Origin: DAIDJM01 sp964250215 | GTDB taxonomy: Bacteria; Pseudomonadota; Alphaproteobacteria; Acetobacterales; Acetobacteraceae | Length of the DNA: 49,450 bases | Direction of reading: 5' to 3' | Assembly: GCA_964250215.1 (NCBI GenBank) | Contig: CAXUEX010000004.1 | Location: 1 to 49,450 of the forward strand | Part shown: one piece after another, positions 43,177-49,450 of the stretch | How positions within the stretch are numbered: the stretch's first letter is position 1 | Layout: every line of letters begins with the position of its first letter | The notes under the pieces: generated by a model | Database searches by the model: none | The model's input: the letters and a program-made list of their open reading frames with translations, nothing else | Told to the model about the DNA's origin: nothing | Program-made: the position numbers and the translations under genes

Positions 43177-43605
43177 ATGCCGATAAACTCATTTTCCATC
43201 GGTCGCGACTGCCAACTTGTGGTGATGGGGCCGCAGGGCCGCGTCGATCTCAGTTATGTCACGGGTTTCGAGAGCCGCCAGGTGACGCAAGCCATTCGCC
43301 TGGACCGCCTGGACGGGGTGCCGATGGGCGCGGAGCTGCCGAAAGGCTGGGAAGGCAGTTTTGAGGTGGAGCGCGGCACAAGCGCCGTGGACGATTTCAT
43401 TGCTGCAGCGGAGCAGGCCTTTTTCGCCGGTGGCACGCTGCCGGCCGGCACGGTTTACCAGTATGTGACCGAGGTTGATGGCTCTACGTCTACATATCAG
43501 TACAACGGGGTGGTTTTCAAGCTGGCAAACTCCGGCACGTGGCGTGGCGATGCCAGCGTGAAGCAGAAGCTGGAGTTCTTCGCGACCCAGCGGCAGCGCG
43601 TATGA
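43177..43605 (+). CDS. Tail tube protein
   Basis: A 142-aa beta-rich protein (MPINSFSIGRDCQLVVMGPQ) directly after the sheath gene, containing MGAELPKGWEGSFEVERGTS and YNGVVFKLANSGTWRGDASV. Length and place match Mu gpM/P2 FII-type tubes. AAGGATAA precedes the ATG. The stop overlaps the next start (ATGA). Confidence 0.82.
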   Translation: MPINSFSIGRDCQLVVMGPQGRVDLSYVTGFESRQVTQAIRLDRLDGVPMGAELPKGWEGSFEVERGTSAVDDFIAAAEQAFFAGGTLPAGTVYQYVTEVDGSTSTYQYNGVVFKLANSGTWRGDASVKQKLEFFATQRQRV

Positions 43606-43934
43606 TGCCTTTAATGAGCGAGCAGATTTTGGCCGCCGCCGCGCAGACGGCTGTGGCTCGAGATTCCACGGGACGTGAGATGATTGTTCGGCGGCCGGGC
43701 GCGGTGGACCGGCTACGCATGTTCAAGGCGCTCGGCCCGGAATTGGCGCAGAACACCGCCTATCTAGGTATTGCAATGCTGGCGGTTGCGGTTTCCGCGA
43801 TAGATGGCGTACCGGTGCCGGCGCCCGGCAACGAATTACAGCTCGAAGCGCTAGTGCAACGTTTAGGAAATCCAGGCCTTGCGGCGGTTGCGGCGGTGCT
43901 GGCCGCCATGCCGGAGGCCGATCCGGGAAACTGA
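43602..43934 (+). CDS. Tail assembly chaperone (frame 0 product)
   Basis: A 110-aa helical protein (MMPLMSEQILAAAAQTAVAR ... AVLAAMPEADPGN) between tube and tape-measure position, where contractile and siphophage genomes code an assembly chaperone. Its last codons GGA AAC are followed by TGA, and the preceding G makes the heptamer GGGAAAC (43925-43931). A -1 shift there would continue into a 56-codon frame, as in the lambda G/GT pair whose site is GGGAAAG. Confidence 0.8.
   Translation: MMPLMSEQILAAAAQTAVARDSTGREMIVRRPGAVDRLRMFKALGPELAQNTAYLGIAMLAVAVSAIDGVPVPAPGNELQLEALVQRLGNPGLAAVAAVLAAMPEADPGN
43925..43931 (+). other. Programmed -1 frameshift site GGGAAAC
   Basis: In the zero frame the codons read CCG GGA AAC TGA; G GGA AAC is a canonical XXXYYYZ slippery heptamer, placed directly before the stop at 43932-43934. 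Slippage by -1 leads to CTG AGT GGG and an open frame ending at 44101. Confidence 0.8.
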
Positions 43935-44101
43935 GTGGGCACCCCGATCTGGTAGATTGTCTGTACTTGGTTCGGAACGGGGTGCCGCTCGACGTTGCGT
44001 TTTCGTTGCCGGCTGAGGAGCGAACCGCCTGGATCGTGGCGATCGCACAACTCGATGGACGACAATTCGACTGGGTGACGCGCACATGGATCAACTCGTG
44101 A
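43931..44101 (+). CDS. Tail assembly chaperone, -1 frame extension (G-T type)
   Basis: 56 codons in the -1 frame after the slippery site: LSGHPDLVDCLYLVRNGVPL, then FSLPAEERTAWIVAIAQLDG and QFDWVTRTWINS. It has no good start of its own at its beginning, so it is probably made only as a fusion of ~166 aa. The composition is that of a real protein (acidic, W and D rich end, typical of T-like extensions). It overlaps the next gene by 16 bp. Confidence 0.75.
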   Translation: MSGHPDLVDCLYLVRNGVPLDVAFSLPAEERTAWIVAIAQLDGRQFDWVTRTWINS

Positions 44102-44361
44102 GCAAGGCTATACATGAGGCTGGAATGACGCTGACCCGGACGCTGCAAGGCGCGCTGCAGGCGGCAGGCGTGGATTCGACACTGCAGTTGCGAATCGGCG
44201 ATGCGCAAGTGGCAATCACATGTGATGATGCGGTGCTGATCCGGCGCGAGCGGGGGAGCGCTCGTGCGGCGCCCTCACCCGTTCTGGCGCCGGCACTTCG
44301 GCAAGCGTTGCCGGAACTGGTTGAGACACTCGGGGCGACACTGCGGGACGGCCTGGTGTGA
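44086..44361 (+). CDS. Small tail protein, 91 aa
   Basis: The product MDQLVSKAIHEAGMTLTRTL has an amphipathic N-terminal helix, then LQLRIGDAQVAITCDDAVLI and VLAPALRQALPELVETLGAT. It lies between chaperone and tape-measure position and overlaps both neighbours (16 bp upstream; GTGA overlap downstream). No family recognised. Confidence 0.55.
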   Translation: MDQLVSKAIHEAGMTLTRTLQGALQAAGVDSTLQLRIGDAQVAITCDDAVLIRRERGSARAAPSPVLAPALRQALPELVETLGATLRDGLV

Positions 44362-45395
44362 GCGAAGGCTTTGAAATCGGCATTTCCATCGCATTGCAAA
44401 GCGGGGTTGGAGAGAGCATTGCCGCGGCACGCCGGGACGCGGCGGCCGTGGAGCTTGCGGTAGGGCGAAGCTTTGCCACGTTGGACCAGCTTCGGCGCAT
44501 GGCCACCGGGCGGCTACCGGTAGCGGAGGCGCCGCGCCCGGAGTCGAAGCTTGTTGCAAAACAGGAGGCGCTGCCGGCGTCGGTTGCAGAGGCAGAACTG
44601 CGCGGGCCTGAGCCGGTGACGCAGAAGGTGGCTCGTGACTTGATTACGCCAGCATCGTCGCTACCGGCGATGTCGCCGCCCGAACCGGTCCGCGCTGCAC
44701 TGCCGATTGCGCATCCGACGCGGCAAGCGGTTGAGATGATAGCGCCCAGCTCGGCCTCGGTCGCCAATCCGGCGGCGCCACAGCCCGGAGCAACACCTGC
44801 GGCGGCATTCGGTTCGCCGGCTGAAGACAGGTTGGAAATTCCGCGAGTGATCGCGCCAGTCGTATCGCCAGCAGCGACATCGTCACCCTTGCCGACGGCG
44901 GTGGCGCAAACTCATCCCGGGCCCGGGGGCGGCAGGGGGGCGGGCCCCCCCCTTGAGAAATCGTTGTCCGAACCTTTCGTAGTTGCAGCGTATCCAGTTG
45001 TGGCTCCGGCGGCGCAACCGGCGGCCCGGTCGGCGAAGCCGGCCACGGCGACGTTGACGACTTCCCTGGTTGCGACTGCGCCGCTGCCGGCATCGGCGGC
45101 GCCAATGTCCTCGCCCGCTTTGGTTGTACGGCAGATCACGCCGGCGGCACAGTCGATTAAGTCTATTGCGCCATCGCAGTTGACGCAATCTGGATCTTCG
45201 GGACTGTCCAAAGTGGATGCTGCCGACAATGCTCCGACGCCAGCCGGAGGTGATGTGTTTCTTGACGGCATGCTGATGGGACGCTGGATCGCTCGGCATC
45301 TCGCGCGCGAAGCCGGACTGCCTTCGAGCGGGCCGACGGGTTTCGATCCGCGTCGCAGCCCAGAGCGACCGGGCGCGACGCTGGGGGTGGCATGA
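44358..45395 (+). CDS. Short Pro/Ala-rich protein in the tape-measure position
   Basis: A 345-aa protein, start GTG 44358 overlapping the previous stop. Residues 1-55 are helical (FEIGISIALQSGVGESIAAA), the middle ~230 residues are low complexity, rich in Pro, Ala, Ser and Val, and the C-terminus is ordered (DVFLDGMLMGRWIARHLARE, then TGFDPRRSPERPG). Position after the chaperone pair fits a tape-measure protein, but contractile-tail phage tape measures are commonly 600-900 aa and helical. If one residue spans ~1.5 A, the tail would be only ~50 nm. A run of G6 and C8 lies at 44935-44952. Confidence 0.55.
   Translation: MSEGFEIGISIALQSGVGESIAAARRDAAAVELAVGRSFATLDQLRRMATGRLPVAEAPRPESKLVAKQEALPASVAEAELRGPEPVTQKVARDLITPASSLPAMSPPEPVRAALPIAHPTRQAVEMIAPSSASVANPAAPQPGATPAAAFGSPAEDRLEIPRVIAPVVSPAATSSPLPTAVAQTHPGPGGGRGAGPPLEKSLSEPFVVAAYPVVAPAAQPAARSAKPATATLTTSLVATAPLPASAAPMSSPALVVRQITPAAQSIKSIAPSQLTQSGSSGLSKVDAADNAPTPAGGDVFLDGMLMGRWIARHLAREAGLPSSGPTGFDPRRSPERPGATLGVA
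44935..44952 (+). repeat. G6/C8 homopolymer tracts inside the tape-measure-like gene
   Basis: G6 at 44935-44940, then CGGG, then C8 at 44945-44952. The tracts code a GGRGAGPP-like loop. They can fold with each other and are slippage-prone. Confidence 0.6.
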
Positions 45396-46072
45396 GCGGT
45401 TTAATCCTGGGCGGCGTGACACTCGAAGGCTTCGAAATTCCCGGAGGCCTACGCTTCGGCGGCAAGCAGGCGCTTGCGGTGCACAAACTACCGGGCGGGA
45501 CACGAGTGGTGGATGCGATGGGACCGGACGATGCGGATCTCGCGTGGTCCGGCGTCTTGTCCGGCAGCGCGGCGGCGGATCGCGCACGCACACTGGACCT
45601 GATGCGTATCTCCGGCCAGGTGGTGCCGCTGGCTTGGGATGCATTCTATTATTCCGTGGTAATACGGCGATTGGACATGAGTTACGCCAATCCGTGGTGG
45701 ATTCCCTACGTGATCGCCTGCACGGTTGTTATTGATAGCGCGCAGCTTTTGCTGGCGCCGGCGATTACCGACGCGAACGCAATTCTTGGCGACCTTGGAC
45801 TTGCCGGTGAGCTGACAAATGTTTCCGGAGCGCTCGGTGCCGTGATGCAGAGTGGCGCGTTGATCCCAGGTTCGGCGGCCTATGCCAGTGCCGGCGGTGC
45901 CTTGCAGAGCACGAGCGCAGGCATCAACGCGCAGATCGCGCAGGCTGAACTGGTGCTTGCCGGCGGCGATCTGAGTAGCGTGGTGAGCGCGGCGGGCTCG
46001 CTTGCGTCGCTTATCGCGGCGCAAGGCTATCTGGGCCGTGCGATAACAAATTTTGCAAATGCGTCCGAGTGA
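45392..46072 (+). CDS. Mu gpN-position tail/baseplate protein, 226 aa
   Basis: The start MSGLILGGVTLEGFEIPGGL leads to FGGKQALAVHKLPGGTRVVD and DDADLAWSGVLSGSAAADRA, then YANPWWIPYVIACTVV and a helical Ala/Ser-rich tail. The first 130 residues form a compact domain that connects tube and hub in related phage modules; relation to Mu gpN (DNA circularisation) is from position. ATGA overlap with the gene before. Confidence 0.6.
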   Translation: MSGLILGGVTLEGFEIPGGLRFGGKQALAVHKLPGGTRVVDAMGPDDADLAWSGVLSGSAAADRARTLDLMRISGQVVPLAWDAFYYSVVIRRLDMSYANPWWIPYVIACTVVIDSAQLLLAPAITDANAILGDLGLAGELTNVSGALGAVMQSGALIPGSAAYASAGGALQSTSAGINAQIAQAELVLAGGDLSSVVSAAGSLASLIAAQGYLGRAITNFANASE

Positions 46073-46107
46073 CGTGTTGCAAGGGGCGCACGGCCGGGGG
46101 GTTCAGA

Positions 46108-46293
46108 ATGCGCACGATCGACGTGACCGGCGGCACGCTGTTTGCGCTCGCGGCGCAATATCTTGGCGATGCCACGCAGTGGGTGCGCATTGCGGCTCTC
46201 AACCACATCGATGATCCGTGGTTGAGCGGTGTGAACACGTTGCTACTGCCGGACACAAACCCGCAGGCGGGAGGCGGCCTTGGCCAGCAGTGA
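46108..46293 (+). CDS. Tail protein X, LysM-like (gpX)
   Basis: A 61-aa protein (MRTIDVTGGTLFALAAQYLG) of the P2 gpX type: one LysM-like fold with DATQWVRIAALNHIDDPWL and LLLPDTNP near the end. It belongs to the baseplate hub region. The next gene begins inside its last codons (14-bp overlap). Confidence 0.8.
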   Translation: MRTIDVTGGTLFALAAQYLGDATQWVRIAALNHIDDPWLSGVNTLLLPDTNPQAGGGLGQQ

Positions 46294-47290
46294 GGTGCGG
46301 GCACCGTCGCTGCAGGTGCTGATCAACGGCTCGCAGGTAGCGGGCGCGATTTCGGCACAGGTGAACAGCACCAATCACTTCGCCGCGGACCGGTTCCGCG
46401 TGCGTTTCTCACTCAACGCCTCCGGAGCCACGGTTTGGCAACAATCTGCCTTGCAAGCGGAAGTCCGCTTTGGGCTGGACGGCGCCTGGGCCAGCCTAAT
46501 CACTGGGGATGTGGACCGGGTTGCGATCGATGTGATTTCGGGCGAGGTCCAACTGGATGGGAGAGATCTTGCCGCCCGGCTGATGAGCGCACGGACGCAG
46601 GAGACTTTCGAAAACCGCACATCCAGTGATATCGCTGTGACGCTGGCGGGGCGCCACGGGCTTGCGGCCAATGTGGTGCCGACATTCACGCTTGTAGGTC
46701 GTTACTATCGCAATGATCGGGCGCGCACCACGCTGGATCAGCATGCGCGGACGACGACAGAATGGGACCTGCTGATCTGGCTTGCGGCGACCGAGGGGTT
46801 CGAGGTCTGGGTTGCCGGGCAGACGCTGAATTTTGCGCCTTCGGCGGCGATAACACCGATTGTCGTTCAGCCGACCGATTGCATTTCGATGCAGCTCGAT
46901 CGTGCGATGGATTTTGAGGGCGGACTGGAAGTAGTGGTGAAGAGCTGGGACAGCCGGTCGCAGGCGCTGGTGGAACAGACGGCGACTTCGCCTGGCGGCC
47001 TGACGATCCAGCCCGCGCGGTATGTGATTGTGCGGCCGAACTTGCAGTCGGCCGATGCCCAAAGTTTGGCACAACGCACTTTAGCACAGATGCTTTCTCA
47101 TGCCCGGAATGTCGCGGTAGAGATGCCCGGCGATCTAACCACAATGCCACGCGGCACGCTGATGCTGAGCGGCACGGGAACTGATTTTGATAATACCTAT
47201 GTCATCGCCGAGGTGGAGCGCCGGATTTCATTCCGCGGTGGTTTTATGCAGACCGTTGAAGCGAGGCTGCCCGCATGGACCATTTCCTGA
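46280..47290 (+). CDS. Baseplate hub protein, late-control gpD-like
   Basis: A 336-aa hub protein of the P2 gpD/Mu gp44 group. Segments such as ITGDVDRVAIDVISGEVQLD, GRDLAARLMSARTQETF, a WDLLIWLAATEGFEVWVAGQ signature and FRGGFMQTVEARLP near the end are typical. Start TTG 46280 has GGGAGG upstream. It overlaps the spike gene by 16 bp. Confidence 0.88.
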   Translation: MASSEVRAPSLQVLINGSQVAGAISAQVNSTNHFAADRFRVRFSLNASGATVWQQSALQAEVRFGLDGAWASLITGDVDRVAIDVISGEVQLDGRDLAARLMSARTQETFENRTSSDIAVTLAGRHGLAANVVPTFTLVGRYYRNDRARTTLDQHARTTTEWDLLIWLAATEGFEVWVAGQTLNFAPSAAITPIVVQPTDCISMQLDRAMDFEGGLEVVVKSWDSRSQALVEQTATSPGGLTIQPARYVIVRPNLQSADAQSLAQRTLAQMLSHARNVAVEMPGDLTTMPRGTLMLSGTGTDFDNTYVIAEVERRISFRGGFMQTVEARLPAWTIS

Positions 47291-47799
47291 ATCTACTGAA
47301 GGGTCAAGCGCAAGTATTAGACCAAGCGGCGGCGCAGCCACGTCTTGCCGTGGTGAGTTCGGTAGACACAGTAAGCTTTTCTGCACGCGTACTGATTCAG
47401 CCGGAGGGTGTGCTCTCCGGCTGGCTGCCGATTGCGACGGCATGGGTGGGGAATGGGTGGGGAATGGCGTGCCCGCCGGCGCCTGGTGATCAGGTGGTTG
47501 TGCTATGGCAGGAAGGCGATGCGGAACATGGCATTCTCGTGGCCCGGCTGTGGTCGGGAGTGGCGACGCCGCCGGCCGCGGCCGTGGGTGAGTTCTGGCT
47601 TGTGCACGGCAGTGGGAGTTTTTTGAAGCTACGGAACGACGGCACCATCGAGAGTTCCGCCGGCACCTGGACGCACACCGGCGATCTGCATGTAACCGGG
47701 AATGTTTCCGACGAGCACGGCACGCTTGCCGATCTGCGCGCGCATTACAACGAGCACACGCATCCGCCGAGCGGGGCTGCCGCGTCGCCGATGGATTGA
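47275..47799 (+). CDS. Baseplate spike protein, gpV-like
   Basis: A 174-aa membrane-piercing spike. N-terminal OB-fold (ARVLIQPEGVLSGWLPIATA, ACPPAPGDQVVVLWQEGDAE), then a beta-helix part with the glycine turn GSGSFLKLRNDGTIES and an end with YNEHTHPPSG, the His-x-His that binds iron at the tip of such spikes. Confidence 0.9.
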   Translation: MDHFLNLLKGQAQVLDQAAAQPRLAVVSSVDTVSFSARVLIQPEGVLSGWLPIATAWVGNGWGMACPPAPGDQVVVLWQEGDAEHGILVARLWSGVATPPAAAVGEFWLVHGSGSFLKLRNDGTIESSAGTWTHTGDLHVTGNVSDEHGTLADLRAHYNEHTHPPSGAAASPMD

Positions 47800-47814
47800 T
47801 GATCGGATACTTGC

Positions 47815-48183
47815 ATGTATGACGCGGCCTTGCTCTGGAATTCCGACCTTTCGTCAGACGCTACCGGCGACATCTCACTGGCTGCCGGGACCGCACTGGG
47901 TCAACAACGAGTGTTGCGGCGATTGCTCACGAATCCCGGCGACTATGTGTGGCAACCGGCATACGGCGCCGGCCTTGGTCGGTTTGTCGGCGACAACGCC
48001 GATCCGCAGGCGATCCAGTCTGCCATCCGCAGTCAGATTTTCCAGGAGTCCTGTGTGGCGACAAGTCCGGCGCCTTCGATCGATGTGCAGCCGGCGGGCA
48101 ATGGATCGATCTATGTGAACCTGCTTTACGTGGACGCCATGAGCGGTAGCACGCAGGTATTGAGCTTCAGTGTAGGTGCCTAA
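47815..48183 (+). CDS. Baseplate wedge protein gpW/gp25-like
   Basis: A 122-aa lysozyme-like wedge protein: DISLAAGTALGQQRVLRRLL, TNPGDYVWQPAYGAGLGRFV and an IRSQIFQESCV helix. In other phages gp25-like proteins start sheath assembly on the baseplate. Confidence 0.85.
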   Translation: MYDAALLWNSDLSSDATGDISLAAGTALGQQRVLRRLLTNPGDYVWQPAYGAGLGRFVGDNADPQAIQSAIRSQIFQESCVATSPAPSIDVQPAGNGSIYVNLLYVDAMSGSTQVLSFSVGA

Positions 48184-48185
48184 CC

Positions 48186-49304
48186 ATGCAGCTTCCGTTG
48201 CAAAGCTTTACGGCGCTGGTGCAGCAGATGTCGGCCGCTGTCCAGGGCGCGGCATCACAGCTTATCGATCTCTCGGTTGGCAGCGTGTTGCGAGCGCTGC
48301 TGGAGGCCTCAGCTTCGGCGGCGTTGTGGTTGCAATGGCTAATCCTGCAAGTGCTCACCGTGACACGGGCGGCGACCAGCGCTGGCGCCGATCTGGACAG
48401 CTGGATGGCTGATTATGGACTGTTCCGCCTGCCAGGTGCTGCTTCGTCCGGCATCGTTTCTTTTGGCCGGTATACGACCGGAATTGCTGCCAATGTCCCC
48501 GTGGGTGCGCAGGTGCGTACGAGCGACGGATTGCAAACTTTCGCCGTGGTAGCGGTGCCATCGAACCCGGCTTGGAACGGCACGGGCTACGCGCTGGGCG
48601 CCATGGCAGCCTCTGTGGATGTGCCGGTGCAGGCGCTGGAGGTGGGCAGCACGGGAAATATCCAGGCTGACGCTATTGGAATCCTGGCGACCGCAATTCC
48701 GGGTATAGACACGGTGAACAATGCCGCACCGTTTACGGGCGGTATCGACGCGGAACCCGACGCAGCGTTGCGCCAGCGTTTTCAGCTCTACATCAACAGT
48801 CGGGCGCAGGCCACGGGTGATGCGATTGAGTTCGCCATCGCCTCGGTGCAGCAAGGGCTGCGCTATACCGTGCTTGAAAATCTGGATGCCACGGGCAGTT
48901 TTCTGCCGGGGAACTTCTGCGTCAGCGTGGACGATGGCACGGGCATGCCTTCGGCCAACTTGCTGGCCGCCGTGCAAACGGCGGTGGATGCGATACGTCC
49001 CATTGGCTCCACCTACCGGGTCGCCGGGCCAGTGATGACGCCGGTGAGCGTCTCGCTTGTGCTGGAGACGAACAATCCTGCGACACATCAGAGTGTCGCC
49101 AATGCCGTCCAGGCCGCGATTCTGACCTGGATCGGTGCACTGCCGATGGCTGGTACGCTCGCGGCTTCGAAGATCGATGCGGTGACACATGCGGTGGATT
49201 CCAGCATCCTGAGTGTGCAGAACCTGCTGATCAATGGTGCGGCCGCCGATCTGACTGCGCCGCCTGATGGCGTGCTGATCGCGGCGGCGGTGACGGTGAA
49301 CTGA
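48186..49304 (+). CDS. Baseplate protein J
   Basis: A 372-aa baseplate wedge of the P2 gpJ/Mu gp47 family: SVGSVLRALLEASASAALWL, ATSAGADLDSWMADYGL, VQALEVGSTGNIQA, ALRQRFQLYINSRAQATGDA and GFNT-like YTVLENLDATG. It is complete. It starts 2 bp after the gpW-like stop. Confidence 0.9.
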   Translation: MQLPLQSFTALVQQMSAAVQGAASQLIDLSVGSVLRALLEASASAALWLQWLILQVLTVTRAATSAGADLDSWMADYGLFRLPGAASSGIVSFGRYTTGIAANVPVGAQVRTSDGLQTFAVVAVPSNPAWNGTGYALGAMAASVDVPVQALEVGSTGNIQADAIGILATAIPGIDTVNNAAPFTGGIDAEPDAALRQRFQLYINSRAQATGDAIEFAIASVQQGLRYTVLENLDATGSFLPGNFCVSVDDGTGMPSANLLAAVQTAVDAIRPIGSTYRVAGPVMTPVSVSLVLETNNPATHQSVANAVQAAILTWIGALPMAGTLAASKIDAVTHAVDSSILSVQNLLINGAAADLTAPPDGVLIAAAVTVN

Positions 49305-49450
49305 ATGACGGGGGACGCAGAAGACATGGCGGCGCGGTTAACGGCCGTACTGCCAACGAAATGGTTCGGCGACGCCGCACCATTGGCCCAGGCCGTGCTG
49401 CAGGGCATAGGCACGGCCTGGGCCACGATCTACACAATGATCCAGTTCGT
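49305..49450 (+). CDS. Tail protein in gpI position (partial)
   Basis: The first 48 codons of a gene directly after gpJ: MTGDAEDMAARLTAVLPTKW, FGDAAPLAQAVLQGIGTAWA, TIYTMIQFV. The window ends here. A gpI-like or other baseplate-to-fibre protein is expected at this place. Confidence 0.6.
   Translation, partial: MTGDAEDMAARLTAVLPTKWFGDAAPLAQAVLQGIGTAWATIYTMIQF

Noticed and set aside
1..49450. tRNA, rRNA, CRISPR arrays and insertion sequences
   Set aside because: Spacers were read for cloverleaf-like segments, regular direct repeats and transposase genes; none was convincing by eye. A tRNA or covariance-model scan would settle it.

Overview
The window is a high-GC chromosomal segment from an alphaproteobacterium, most likely a member of the Acetobacteraceae. 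That placement is inferred from gene order (DUF3576 lipoprotein-leuS-lptE-holA; fabD-fabG-acpP-fabF-mltG...gmk), from protein character and from base composition; no rRNA or tRNA gene was recognised that could confirm it.

Positions 1-31942 are mostly housekeeping. In order: the 5' part of a comM/yifB-type ATPase gene (minus); an NdvB-like GH17-GT2 beta-glucan synthase (plus); a minus-strand run of DUF3576 lipoprotein, leuS, lptE and holA, the last three joined by 4-bp stop/start overlaps; a porin and a ThiE/TenI-like gene (minus) divergent from yggS and the potassium transporter kup; a secreted neprosin-like glutamic peptidase followed by a small cysteine-containing exported protein (minus); phaB; a small conserved protein; an NDUFA9-like SDR; gltD-gltB; an orphan fdsD; a GST; an unrecognised 385-aa protein; and the fatty-acid/cell-wall cluster fabD-fabG-acpP-fabF-mltG. 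An RTX-like secreted protein lies between mltG and gmk, the place where many alphaproteobacteria carry yicC.

From 31951 to the right edge lies a contractile-tailed phage element. A very small control region (XRE repressor, paired operator-like repeats, a GcrA/Myb-like HTH protein, a DUF6362-like HTH protein and a minus-strand lipoprotein) leads directly into terminase large subunit, portal, scaffold-like protein, major capsid, head-tail genes, a glycosyltransferase, sheath, tube, a tail-assembly chaperone with a canonical -1 frameshift site, a short Pro/Ala-rich protein in the tape-measure position, and Mu/P2-type baseplate genes (N-like, X, D hub, V spike, W/gp25, J, start of I). No integrase, transposase, replication or lysis gene is visible in the 17.5 kb seen, so the element is either a prophage whose remaining modules lie to the right or a domesticated particle such as a gene transfer agent.

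The observations most worth following up are the GGGAAAC-TGA frameshift signal in the tail chaperone, the glycosyltransferase inside the structural operon, the unusually small tape-measure candidate, the minimal repressor/operator switch, the dyad before terL, and the bacterial neprosin homologue.
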